Source: Gnetum montanum
Lineage: Eukaryota; Streptophyta; Gnetopsida; Gnetales; Gnetaceae
Assembly: GCA_015680685.1 (NCBI GenBank)
Contig: MNCI01037851.1
Span: 1 to 64,000 of the forward strand
Direction: 5' to 3'
DNA: 64,000 nt
Numbering within the stretch: the first letter of the stretch is position 1; every line of letters starts with the position of its first letter. The translations under genes were made by a program, and so were the position numbers. Below, one piece after another: positions 32,070 to 43,345 of the stretch. The notes under the pieces were generated by a model that worked only from the letters and a program-made list of their open reading frames with translations, was not told the DNA's origin and made no database searches.

Positions 32070-33790
32070 CATCAAGAAACTTGGGCTCTATTACGACTTG
32101 ATCATTAACAGGTGATGTCACAAGTTGGTCAACTATGGCCTGGCCTTTCGTGCATGATTGGCCAACATAATGCAAGTCAAATTCTACTGTAATGGCCTTC
32201 TAGCGGGCTATCCGACTGCTCTCGTATAAATTTTTTGTGACAGTCCGTAGGATGTTATTTTTGCAAATTATGTTGACTTGGCTACAAAAAAGATAGTGTC
32301 TACATTTTTTTAGTGCAAACACCAATGCCAAACAGTTACGCTCTACTTCATTGTACCTTGTTTTGTATGCAAATAGAGCGTGACTTAGATAATAGATAGG
32401 GATTTCTAATATGGCGTCCCTCCTTTGGCACAACAACGTAGCTATAGCCACATCTGAACTAGCCAGATAAATGTTGAAAGGCTGATCCCTTTATGGTGGA
32501 AAAACTGTTGGTAGATGTAGCAGCTCTTCTTTTAGATTGTCAAACGCACGCTGGTAGTTCTCGTTCCATTCGAAGTTAACCCCTTTCTTGGGCAGATATT
32601 GCATGGGGTGTAACTTGTCTGCTAACTTTGAGATGAACCACCTAATAAATTGCAACCTACCCTACAACCCACATAGTTCTTTGAGGTTTGTAGGTGGTGC
32701 TAGGTTAACGATGGCTTTAAACTTGTCGGGGTTGACTCGAATGCCAGCCTCCGAAACCACAAACCCCAACATGTGTCCAATTTTGACTCTGAATATGCAT
32801 TTTCCTAGGTTGAGCCGTAGGTCGTGCCTGAGACATCGTTTAAGGATTAACTCTAGGTCTTCTGCATGATCTTCCGACTTTCTAGATTTGACAGCTATGT
32901 CATCTACATAGTCGTTCAATCTTTTTAAGAGGTAATCACTAAAGATGTATGTCATGGCACGCTGATAAGTTGCTCCAGCGTTTTTTAACCCGAAAGGCAT
33001 CATGGTGTAACAGAAAGTTCCCTAAGGTCATAAAAGTTGTGGTCAGTTGATGTTCTAGGTTGATGCGAATTTGATTATAGCCTGAAAACCCATCCATAAA
33101 TGATAGTAACGTGTGGCCTACTATTGTATCGATAAGTTGGTTGATACTCAGCAATGGGAAGTTGTCTTTAATTGTTGCCTTGTTTAGATCGCGGAAGTCT
33201 ATACAGATGCATATTCCTCTCATTTTCCTAGAGACAACTACGATGTTCAACATCCAGTCTGAATAATCAACCGCACGGATGAAACTAGCTTGATATAACT
33301 TGGTAATTTCATCACACACTGCCAACGTGATTTCAGGCTTAATCTTCTATGCTTTTTGTCTAACCTCTTTAATACTCGGGTCTAACACGATGTTGTGTTG
33401 TATTAATTATGGGTCTAAACTGGGCATGTTTTCGTATGACCATACGAACACCGCAATGTTATCTTGGAACACTCGAGATACATTGCTCTACGTTTGTCGA
33501 TCAAGGAGGGAACTAACCTTCAGAGTTTTGCCCTCCCCTTTGCGCGTAACTACAAAGACCTCAGTGAGGGAATCCTCAATCACATTACCAGCCTCCAGGT
33601 CTAGAGTTCGGGACAAATGTTCTGGCCAGTCTGGGGATACTTCCAAGGTTGCTATGGTTATGTCATAGAGGGAAGCATCAGTTCCTATCAGTGTCAGGTT
33701 GAGCATCTAACAATTTCCCCATATGTGCCTGTTAGGGCCAAGGGTGTGAGTAAAGCTGCGTCCATTTGCGAACTGACCTACAAAGCCACC
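32070..33790 (-). pseudogene. pol 5' part of element Y: RT and RNase H
   Basis: Reading leftwards: VSPDWPEHLSRTLDLE (33488-33706), the RT palm with ICICIDFRDLNKATIKDNFP and FMDGFSGYNQIRI (32939-33325), a one-base frameshift near 33015, YVDD at 32899-32910, FVVSEAGIRVNPDK, then RNase H of the RT unit (KKCRHYLFCSQVNIICK, 32200-32451). It continues to 32070, where element X interrupts, and resumes at 14920 in the same frame. Stops and the frameshift make it inactive. Confidence 0.88.
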
Positions 33791-34355
33791 AAAAGTGAAG
33801 ATTGTTACATTGTTTTTGCCAATATGTTGCAATGATAAAAGGTTTTCTTGTTTAGTGGTATGTGTTAAAGAGGTTGCCAGTTTAAGGTCTTAGCGGACCG
33901 CCATAATATGCCCACTTTGTAAGAAAGGGATGAGCCCGATTTCTTAGATGTTAGCGTAAAACTTCTATGCATTATGATAAAGGTGTAACGTGGCACGTCT
34001 AGCATGTCAAAATGGCTAATTTAGAATTTTGTGCAGACCGTAATTAATGCGACCAAATTACAAGACAATAAGCTATGCGTTAGTTTAAGGTCTTTTAGGA
34101 CCGCAATTCTTGCGATATCTACGAGATTAAGGTTGCAATCTTCATGCTTCATGTCACACTGACATACCTGTGTTTCGGGAAAGTTCTGCATCGATCGGAC
34201 AAGAAAATAGTCAGTTTCAACCACTTCATTTATAAATCGATGGTTCGTCCTCAAGGTAGATTGTAAACGTCACAAATTTGAGTTAGGTCATAGTAGGAGG
34301 AAAGCAGAAGGAAGGCGTAGCCAGACGACTTCACGAAGGTTTTTCAGTCATAACC
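33791..34355. other. Spacer upstream of the antisense gene, with hairpin-repeat units (Y)
   Basis: No gene. It matches 20951-21496 of X. Hairpin units TTTAAGGTCttagcGGACCg (about 33881-33900) and AAGGTCttttaGGACCg (about 34087-34103) are present, both with perfect GGTC/GACC stems. Confidence 0.5.
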
Positions 34356-36835
34356 ATTGTGATGAAAATTAAAGGAAAACACATCAAATTAGCAAAGATT
34401 GATGAAGTGCAGGAGAGTTTGCAACGGGTTTCAAAGGCCAGGGTCGAAACTCGAGAGGCTACTCCACTCGCCTGGTAAGTCGCCTTTTACTCTCCTGCAT
34501 GATTGTTATTTTCATTGTTCTGGCGTCGTAATTGTATATGTTTCGGAGATGTGTATTTGTGTTCAGGCATTAATACCTGGTTGCATGGGATAAGCTATTA
34601 TAGTTTGTAATATTACCCTTATCACCATTATCAGAGATAGACCTTGCACTGCCGCAAGGGTTCGAGTGACCTCGGGCAATACTGTGCAAACACAATGCAT
34701 AATTGGAGATGTCTAGGTACTATGCCCTTATGTAGTATACATAGGATTCCATTATCTCACCCAAAATGGTTGCATGTTACGTTAGGATAATATGCGGTAT
34801 TACTTTCATTTCTGTTGTTAGGAACAAACCTTGCATCGTCGCAAGGGTTTGAGCAGTTTTGGTAATGCATTTCTAGCGTAACCTGCAATTCTTTTTTTTG
34901 GAGTCAAGGTAACGGAAACTCTAGTATTGCGTAATGGATTTTTATGAGCGTTTTTTTGATCTATTTTTTTTTTACGTCGTTAGTATGTCTAAACTATTTT
35001 TCTAATGGTAGTGCATTTTATTGTAAAGGTTTACGCTAAAGCCCGTCCTAATCGTCTTGGACATTGTGGGCGTTCTATGCTATTTACATGTCCCCGTGGC
35101 CAATGTTCTTCCCCCTCATGCTCGTGTAAAGGAGGAGGTGGTTTGGTTCCGAAGAGGCACATGGGAGTTTTTGCAGTTCTTGTTGCATAATTTCAGTGTA
35201 ATTATTTGGTCGCATCTACCGACCGAGATAGCTGCCACCATTCTGGAGACGCTCCTGGTTGGATCAACGTAAAGTATCTTGGCGTTTCTGGTGGATGGCT
35301 CAATCGAAACCGTGCAGGTGCAAGATCACGAACAAAGCGTCAAGGGTTTGAGGCATTAATCTTGGATCTGGGAGATGCCCAGGTTTAATTGTTATCATAC
35401 CTACAACACTCTATTCGTGGCTCGTCATCTTACAACCTATTTGCAAAATCCACCTGGCATTGTGTATTATGCAGGTGGGTAAGTGTTTCCATGGCATTAT
35501 GATTGTGGTAACCATTGTTTGAATTTTTTTCAAGTACAAACAATTGTCTACATTCTATGATGTAGGTTTTTCATCAATAAGGATGGTCTCCAAGGTGATA
35601 CAGATGCGTTATTTATGGCCGAAATGGCCATAAAGGAGTTCACTTCTATTAGCAATGTATGTGCTGGTGTTATGGAACAACTAGAATTGGAAATCCCACA
35701 TTACCCTACCTGCTATGTCGAATTTTTCACCAAGTGCAAAAGGCTCGAATGGCTAGATAAGGAGTGGACCTTGGATCGTCCTCTCACCATCATGGACGTG
35801 CAAGAGAAAATCCCACCATTTCCTTCACCCTTTAGATGCGGTAAATTACGTTGGCATGGTCCATTGTAAAATCTTATGGTAGAGTTGTTTTATCTTGTTG
35901 TATTATCTAAGTCATTGTTTTATGTTCATAGTTAGGGAATCATGGGAGGTCACAGTTATGGTCTCCGGGCGTGAAGCAAGCAGTCTTTTCTTTCGTTACG
36001 ACGACATAAAAGAAGCGCAACATTGGCTTAGCCATAGTGCGGCCCCAGCTGCCTTAACCAATAACCTCCGGGAAGCTGGACTGATGGAGCTATTTTTGGC
36101 TGTAACCCCTGATGTCACTGTGGCCGAAATGTTAACCCTAGTTAACTCCTTCAGTGAAGAGGCCAAGCATCTTTACATGCACGTGCATAACGTGCGTGTG
36201 AGTTTTGATATTGACGCTCGACTATTCGCTGACTTTTTTGGCATTCCCTCTTATGGCCTTCCAGTAGAAGAAAAATCAAAGAGGAGTTCTAAGCACCAAA
36301 AGAAGATAGAGGAGTGGCTAGGGGTTCAAAAGGAAGTGAAAGAAATCCCTACTGATAAAATTGACCTGGAGGTGGCTCATACCATTTATCCCCTCTTCTA
36401 GGCCTGCACCTTCCCCAAGTTGTTGTCCCAAGGAAGAATCCTTACCATAGAGCAGGCTCAGATCATGTGGGAAGTTATGGAGGAGGGAACATAGTATGAT
36501 TAGGCCAATTACTTCACTAAAGGCCTGCAAGCTGAAATGGTCAAGCTTTGCAAGAAGCTTGAGTCCCACTTCAATGTGCATTTTGCCTTCTTTATAGCCT
36601 ACTTTCGATGTTTCGCTGAATTCTTGGTGGTTCATAGGGATGGAATCTAGGCGTAGCAAGTGTTGGCACATTTTGGCCATTTCATGGAACAGCAAAAGTG
36701 AATACCGGCAAAAGGCAATATGTAAAACAAATGCATAAACAACCAATCTGTTTCAAATCCACTGGAAAATATGCAAGGATGTATATGAGAACATGCAAGG
36801 CAAGGGCTTGTTTAATGGCCTCTGTTAAGGTTCCC

Positions 36836-37800
36836 CCACTTTACAACTCTGCCTGATCAAGAAACACCTTCATTCTAGAAAGATGGTCGTTCTCAGGTTT
36901 GCATTCGCATACATAAAAGGTTTCATCGTTTCCCTGGGTAATATAGATGTGTTTTCTCCATTGATGAAGATGACATATTCAGAAAAGCGACTGTACTCAT
37001 CTGGCCGCCACCGCTAAAGTGCATATCCCTAAGATTTTTCAGTCTACAGAAATTGTATAGTTTCATATTTTCAAATGTTGCGTCCAGAGATTTTAGTTGT
37101 TCAAAGTTAAAGCTACTCAGGAACCAGCGCTTGCTGAAGAGGGAGCCGAATACATAATAGAAAATCCACTTGTCCTTGAGGACTCACGATTTGACGAAGA
37201 TTCAAAAAGAGGTACTCGTAAAGGGCATGAACAGTTACATTATCTGATAATCAGTATTTCACTAAGTTGGACTCACCCAGCATATTTACAACTGATGGGG
37301 TTTCAGAAGTAAACGTCATCCCATGGACATGATTATATAAACAATCACCATATCAGTGATGAAGAACTAGCAGACTTACAAACAATCATTAGCAGAGAAC
37401 ACAGAAATTTGTAGCCACATGGATTTTTAATTTTCATGATGCAAACCCCAGCAAGAAATATTCACGGTATGAATTGGAATAGCGTAATCTACAGAGAGTT
37501 TCCTGCATCTTGGAAATCAGGAGGGGGCAGCAGCGGAACTGGAACAAGGTTTCTTTGGAAAATTTGACAGATTCTAGGAAGATACCTGACACCATGAATG
37601 GAGATTTCTGCAATAGCTTTGTTTCTTGCATCCTTTAGCACCTGAAACTGGAATTTCGGTTGCGCGGCGGGCGGATGAACAACAGACAGCGACGCCAAAA
37701 CCGAAGAAGGAGGACTGCGCACGAGTGGAGAACAGCCATGGCGGATGCGGAAGATGCAAAGCAGCGGCACCAGCACGACATGTGTATCAGCGATTCGGGC
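36836..37800 (-). pseudogene. Gene-like fragment inside the insertion, unidentified
   Basis: On the minus strand the stretch 36838-36950 reads as a plausible protein C-terminus (ITQGNDETFYVCECKPENDH, then LSRMKVFLDQAEL and a stop). A GC- and CpG-rich block at 37640-37790 looks like a 5' exon with a start ATG and a possible donor (TTTCAG-GTGCT near 37640), unlike the AT-rich surroundings. In between, frames are broken. This is the look of a host gene piece captured by a transposon. I do not recognise the protein. Confidence 0.35.
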
Positions 37801-37917
37801 ACTTACATTTTATGAGGAATCATATGTTTTAGAGTACTTGCCAGAACTTTGTAAGAATTTAATTAATTTGCTTCTGTCTGAAGAGCAAGTTGAAGTACAC
37901 TAGATTATAGTTGAATT

Positions 37918-38269
37918 GATGTGCAAATTCATAGAGTATGAGAATAAGACACGCCAGAGATTTAGGAAAACTGGGAGACCTAAGATGACCAAGGTGGAAA
38001 AATTAATATATTCGTTGCCTAAAATTGTTTCGTTAAAAGTCTATGTATTCTATTGCGCTAGGGTGCTATGGATGCAGAAGCTTATTCAGAAGTATCACAT
38101 TAGATATTGCAGCATCTTTGGAAAGTTGCTTCTAGCAATTCCAAAGGAGACAATAGAGCTGGTCATAAACAAACGGCTCCAAGAGGAATACGAAACAACA
38201 AAGGTGGAATTGAACATGAAAAAGCAAAATAAAGAGGATATATATGTATGGAATAAGTTGCAATTATAG
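37918..38269 (+). other. Hypothetical frame, 117 codons
   Basis: A Lys/Arg-rich frame (MCKFIEYENKTRQRFRKTGR at the start, ending in WNKLQL) within the insertion, with no motif I recognise. It could be another captured fragment or chance. There is no second copy in the window for comparison. Confidence 0.25.
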
Positions 38270-38329
38270 CTTGTATTTCTATGTATCTTAGTGATTGTAT
38301 TTTAATTTTCTATGATACTGTAACCACCA

Positions 38330-38605
38330 AGGCCACTTGTCAACTACAACCTCTTTATCTCCACAATTGCCACTTGTCACTTGCATGGGACACTTGTCAC
38401 CTATAACTTGTTTATCTCCATGAAGACACTTGGCAACTACATGAAGACACTTGGCGACTACATGGGACACATGTCAGATGCAGCATTTTTATCTCTTTGG
38501 TGGTTGAAACCACCCAAAATTTTTGTAACTTACCTAACTTGTTGGGCAAGTAACCTCCTAACTTGTTGGGCAAGTAATCTCCTAATTGGTTGGCCAAGTT
38601 ACTTG
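38330..38605. repeat. Short tandem repeats in LTR U3
   Basis: Two arrays precede the TATA box of the insertion. One repeats GACACTTGGCAACTACATGA-like units (38330-38475). The other has three ~24-bp units CCTAACTTGTTGGGCAAGTA (38534-38605), whose TTG...CAA arms are self-complementary. Upstream tandem repeats are common in plant LTR promoters. Confidence 0.6.
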
Positions 38606-39578
38606 GGAGAGGAGTTAGGTGAGATATTTTTGAATATGTAACCTCCCTACCTACCTTGGAACCCTATAAAAAGGCTTCAGGGGTCAAGGGGATATGGGGA
38701 GGAACATTGGGACTTTTGGGAGGTCTCATACATCACACTTTGGAAGGCTACTAGTTAGCACTTGGGCTCTCACTTGGAGACACTTTGAGTCTTGGGAGAA
38801 GAGCTTTGTAAAGAAGAAATTGTGACAATTGCTTATAAGATGGCTTGCTAAAGAAAAGATTTCAGCCTCTTTGTCATGGTCCTGTGAGTTATGCATTTCA
38901 TTTTTTGTTTTGTTTTAATTGTTTAGCTAGTGGTTTAGATAGTATCATCCTTGGCAAGTAATTTTGGGATTTTTAGATTGCTCTTATTGTTCTTTTTTCC
39001 TGATAGAAATTTCTATTAACATTTTGCCATAGAAGCGCTTGTTTTTAAAAGCCTTAAGAGCATTTTAGTAGTAAATTTCATTATTGTGCAACGTGTGGGA
39101 ACTGCTATTGGGATTATTGTAAGAGAGCCTATGTTTGTAGTCACGCCGTTGAACAATTCAGTAGTCAAGAGGGTTCAGAAAATCTTTGGTATTTTGATGG
39201 GACCAGAATAGCTTCTTTTTATCTTTAAAGTGAATTCTCTTGGTATTTCAATCAGAAATTGTCAAGTCTTTTAAAGGTTCTGTTTGAATGCAATCGTTGA
39301 CATCTATTATCTAGTCAAAATGGAGTCTCGTACGTGGTAGTTTACGCAGCAATTTTTGGTAGCATAATAGGATTGTCTTGAAGATATTCTTGTTTGAGCC
39401 TTGGAAGTTTGAACAATTCGTAGATATTGAATTTGGGATAGCTTTATTGCGAAGTGTTTACTTGTGTCATTTTACCTTATTTAAATATTTAAGGTTTACA
39501 CAAATCTGCTTTCTTTTCTTTTCTACTTCTTTCCATTGAATCTTGCTCTATTTCTAGTTTTCTTGTGGAACTATCTCT

Positions 39579-39652
39579 NNNNNNNNNNNNNNNNNNNNNN
39601 NNNNNNNNNNNNNNNNNNNNNNNNNNNNNNNNNNNNNNNNNNNNNNNNNNNN
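39579..39652. other. Assembly gap (74 N)
   Basis: This gap lies near the right end of the 3-kb insertion. Frames through it are artefacts. Confidence 0.99.
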
Positions 39653-41954
39653 TTCGAGGACACTCGTTGGCAGTCGCGTCCCAAATGGTCGCCAACAGCA
39701 AGATCGTAACCAGATTTCCAAACCATGGATTTCTTAGGTTTTCGGCACCACCCAGTCGTAAGATCCCTCTGAAGGCATTAGGGATTTGCTTTCACTTACG
39801 ACTAAGAATCTAGCAGTGCCTCCTGTGTGGAACCAGGACAGCGTGGGTGGGGTGCTCCCTTCTTACACCGGTAGTGTGTCAAGGGGGAAACGCTTGGTAG
39901 AAGAAATAGTGAGTTCATCAGTCCAGCGGAAGAAGCCTCGTCCAGCCGTGGAGTCTCCCGGTCTGACTAACGTAGAGAAAAAGAGGCTACAAATCGAATT
40001 TCACAGGAACGACCCCCCAGCTAGTGAGTAGAGAGGTGCGTAAGTATGTATTATATATGTATTACGCTGTGTATAGACGTCATGGCGTCGCGTAGCATTT
40101 GTAAATGCTTCGGTTAACTATGTTGTTTGGCAAACAAAGGGAAAGATGTAGAGGAGTTGACCCCTAAAATAGGGGCCATAGTTATACGGCATGAAGAAGG
40201 GGCCCCAGTTTTGGAAGAGAAGGCCCTCGTTAGTAACATAGGCAGCAAACGGGTTCATGTGCTCGAAGAAGAGACGGAGGTAAGAGACCCTGAGGTCCTT
40301 TCGGATGAACCAGGAAAAGAGAAGCAGTTTGTCACTGGTGAGTTTGACTTTTCCTTGGAGGACAATCCTCAAGTTACTATCTTTGAGGGTTTCGTTAAGT
40401 TGAGTTTTGTGTTATCGTAATGTCGCAATTGTCTTTTACATTTACCGTACCATGTCTAACTCATGTTTGTTTGCATAGTAGGCACTTCTGATGATGGTGT
40501 CGTGCCTTTGTCAACGGCACCAACTCGACATTGGGGTGAGATTCCTGATAAATTCGCCTTTATGGAAGGTATCGCGAATGATATGATCGATCGTCTAGAG
40601 TGAATCAACCCTAAGATTGGTACATGAGTGTTATAACATAGGGATTGTTGGCATTACGACATTGTGCTATTTTTGTCACGTCTAACTGTTATCTTACATT
40701 ACAGGATCTCGCCCCAAATGGGATTCCAAAGAGCCTATTGACTTAGACACCACCCCTAAACCCTCACCGAAGCTGACCAAAGTGCCATGTAGCCTTTACG
40801 ATGAAATGCATAAATGTGAGCTACGCTCGACCCGCTCTTTATGGGAGTGTCAGAACATCAACGAGGATCTTTCGAAGAGGCTGCAGAAAGCAGAAAAGGA
40901 AAAAATGTTCCTAACTAGTAAGGTAACGAATTTCTACTAGCTTGGGATATCAATGATGAGGATTGGTAGACAGTTGTAATTGACTATGCCCGTTATTGGA
41001 TGGTCATCAGAATCAACGACCAAGCCAGCCGTGAGCTCATAGAGCAACGGATGCAAATGAATCTCCTAGCCCACAAGAACTAAGACTGGAAGGACTTCAG
41101 CACGATGGTTCAAGCATGGGGGTAGGCACAAAAGGATCACAAGCATGTGTATAAGCGAGATAGTGCCGCCTACCGCCAACACTATAAGGATTCTGCTATT
41201 GAAGCATGATCCCTCCGGCTATTCCTCGATGTCATTGGTGCTTCTGGGGCGTACAAAAAGTTTCATGAGCAAGTGACAGTAAGCACCTCTCCAGAGAGAG
41301 AAATGACTCTCCCTGGCAAGGTTCCTTCTTCCCAGAATCACCTTGATGGACTCTTGTGAAAAAGGGGAAGGTTAAGGCTGAAACTAATCTAGGAGATGGC
41401 GTTTGGTCGGAGCTTACTGAGGACGAGATCATGCGATGCCTGTGGGTTGGTCTAAAACAAATTCCTTTAGCGGTTGACACAGGACCATCACAAGTGAGTT
41501 GTAGGGCTACTACATTTTTTGTTACGCGTAGTTTCGGTGGCAATGCTAACATGGTGTGTTTCATGTCAAATCGTAGAATCGATATGAAGAAGATCCTCAT
41601 GAGGGGGAGCGTAATGGAGATGATCATCCTCATGAAGAGGGTCTTCATGAGGAAGAAATCCACAAAGATGATCAACCTCATAGTAAGGATTCCCAAGAGG
41701 AAGAGCCTCAGAGAGAGGACCACCCCTATAAAGTAGCACCACACGAAGAAGGTCCCTATGAGGATTATCCTCATGAGGCAAAGGTGGAGTTGGATGACAT
41801 AGGTGGAAGTGTTAGTAAAGGTGATGTGTAACGTGGCCATATTGGCCAACATTTTGTTATATTGGAATGGAGTAACAGACAATGTTGTTCGACCTATGTA
41901 GGCTGGAGTAAAGATTTTATCTTTCATAAAGTGAAACATACTATTATAAGGATC

Positions 41955-42415
41955 ACACTTTTTAGGCTATAGCGGGTCATTAATAGTTTAAAGCCATTTT
42001 GGGCTAGGCCATCGTAAGCATAAACGAATAAAAAAAATTACCAGTTTTAGGCCATAGCAGGCCACAAATAGTTTAAGGCCATTTCGGGCTGTGGCATCGT
42101 AAGTGTAAATGGTTTAAATCAAATTGCCAGTTTTAGGCCATAGCGGGCCGCAAATAGTTTAAGGCCATTTCGGGCTATTAATAATTTAAAGCCATTTCGG
42201 GCTAGACCATCGTAAGTGTAAACAAATAAACAAAATTGTCAGTTTTAGGCCATAGCAGGCCGTAAATAGTTTAAGGTCATTTCGGGCCATTAATAGTTTA
42301 AACCATTTCGGGCTAGGCCATCGTAAGCGTAAACGAATAAGTAAAATTGCCAGTTTTAGGCCGTAGCAGACCGTAAATAGTTTAAGGCCATTTAAGGTTG
42401 TGCCATCATAAGTGT
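41955..42415. repeat. Hairpin-repeat array downstream of the antisense gene (Y)
   Basis: Higher-order units of about 88-112 bp repeat four times (starts near 42041, 42130, 42239, 42351). Each is built from ccagTTTTAGGCCatagcGGGCCg and agTTTAAGGCCatttcGGGC subunits plus a spacer with CATCGTAAGCGTAAAC. Stems are nearly all GGCC/GGCC. It corresponds to 26090-26490 of X but is longer and more regular. Confidence 0.75.
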
Positions 42416-42519
42416 GCTAAAGACAATATTGAAAGAAAGAGCGTAAATTGCGTAACAATAAACAACGTGGTCCAATGTAACATGTCACGCCAACGTGTTC
42501 ATTTACTAGCTCCGCAGCT

Positions 42520-43345
42520 GCTTCTTAATTGTTTTTAGTTTTAGCGATGCGTATGGACGAGGAGGTTTATTACTCCGTTCTTCTACGCCACCATCTTCCT
42601 CCTGAAAAGGTAGTTCAGCCCAAATCAAGTTGTCATCAGCCACTGTTTTGGCCTGTTCAAGGATTGGGACAAGAGATTGATCCTCAAGGGTCTCAATTTC
42701 TGAACCCTATTCCGTTTCTACGTTATTAACAACCTGAGGGATCATTTTATCACCATGGATGATGACTTCCCCCCCTGCGTAGGGTAAATGGATCTCCTAA
42801 TGGATGGGTGATGAAACTGCCCTTAATTGAGCCAACCAGGACCTCCCCAAGATTAAGTTGAAACCAAGCATCTCCTCGATGATGATAAACACTACGGCTA
42901 TGGGGAATTGGTCCCCTGCTACGAAGTTAATACATACTTTTCCTTTAACTTGCACTCGCGTCCCGTTGAATGACTTTAAACATGACATCATCGTGGGACT
43001 GATCTGGTCGATCAAACGTAGCTTATCCACTATGGGGTATGGAATCACATTGGCAGCTGCCCCATCATCTATGTGTACTCTCCGGATTCAGTATTGGCCA
43101 ACTTGGATAGTGATGAACATAGGTGCTATTGTCACTTGACCCTTTTCTGGGTCATCCTTAATGGATTCATCACAAAAGGTCAGTAGGGAAGGCCAGGGTT
43201 GTTCAACGCTGAGGGGAAGCATGATGGAGTGGATTGCTTCTTCATCCGCTGGCAGACTCTCGTCCACGAGTATGGACGTTAACATGTGAACCATGGCCTC
43301 ACAATGCTTTTGTGATGTCATCAGTAAGTCATAAAGACTCAACGT
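42520..43345 (-). pseudogene. Aspartic protease region of element Y
   Basis: It starts SLYDLLMTSQKHCEAMVHML (43342), then a stop at 43088 where X has an intact codon. The catalytic part would follow just upstream of IPYPIVDKLRLIDQISP (43048). FNLILGRSWLAQLRAVS closes the domain at 42797. The linker to RT reaches ~42520. It is collinear with 26735-27590. Confidence 0.8.

Larger units (their letters stand above)
36661..39697. mobile_element. Insertion with GCAAG duplications, TG...CA ends (LTR-type, non-autonomous or solo)
   Basis: The sequence begins TGTTGGC and ends GCCAACA, flanked by GCAAG on both sides (36656-36660, 39698-39702). Without it, Y aligns with X straight across. Five-base duplications and TG...CA ends fit an LTR-type element. 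A promoter-like CTATAAAAAGG lies at about 38660. The part 38640-39697 resembles 52130-53216 (including the ending CCAAATGGTC-CCAACA), so this is the 3' end of a repeated LTR. I cannot find an internal RT or a second LTR copy. The 5' two-thirds contains gene-like foreign sequence. Confidence 0.75.
34356..41831 (+). pseudogene. Spliced antisense gene carried by element Y (with 3-kb insertion)
   Basis: It is the counterpart of 21497-25960 in X. Exons: 34356-34474, 35029-35478, 35566-35840, 35932-40023 (interrupted by 36661-39697), 40140-40337, 40482-40619, 40705-41493, 41577-41831. Exons 1-3 have exactly the same lengths as in X (119, 450, 275) and exon 4 is one base longer once the insertion and one duplication are left out. 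The original start codon reads ATT here. The HAD-like loop is LDIVGVLC (35057-35080). The mobile-like region is clearest at 35895-36401 (RYDDIKEAQHWL, VNSFSEEAKHL, FDIDARLFADFFGIPSYGLP). Exon 8 encodes a His/Glu/Asp-rich acidic tail ending in TAA at 41829-41831. Stops include 35269, 36399 and 36493. Conservation in two separately inserted copies argues for a real family gene. Confidence 0.7.

Noticed and set aside
36661-39697. DNA transposon with terminal inverted repeats TGTTGGC
   Set aside because: Short inverted ends also occur in LTRs; TG...CA ends, a 5-bp duplication and a TATA-bearing right part related to another LTR-like repeat fit an LTR-type element better.
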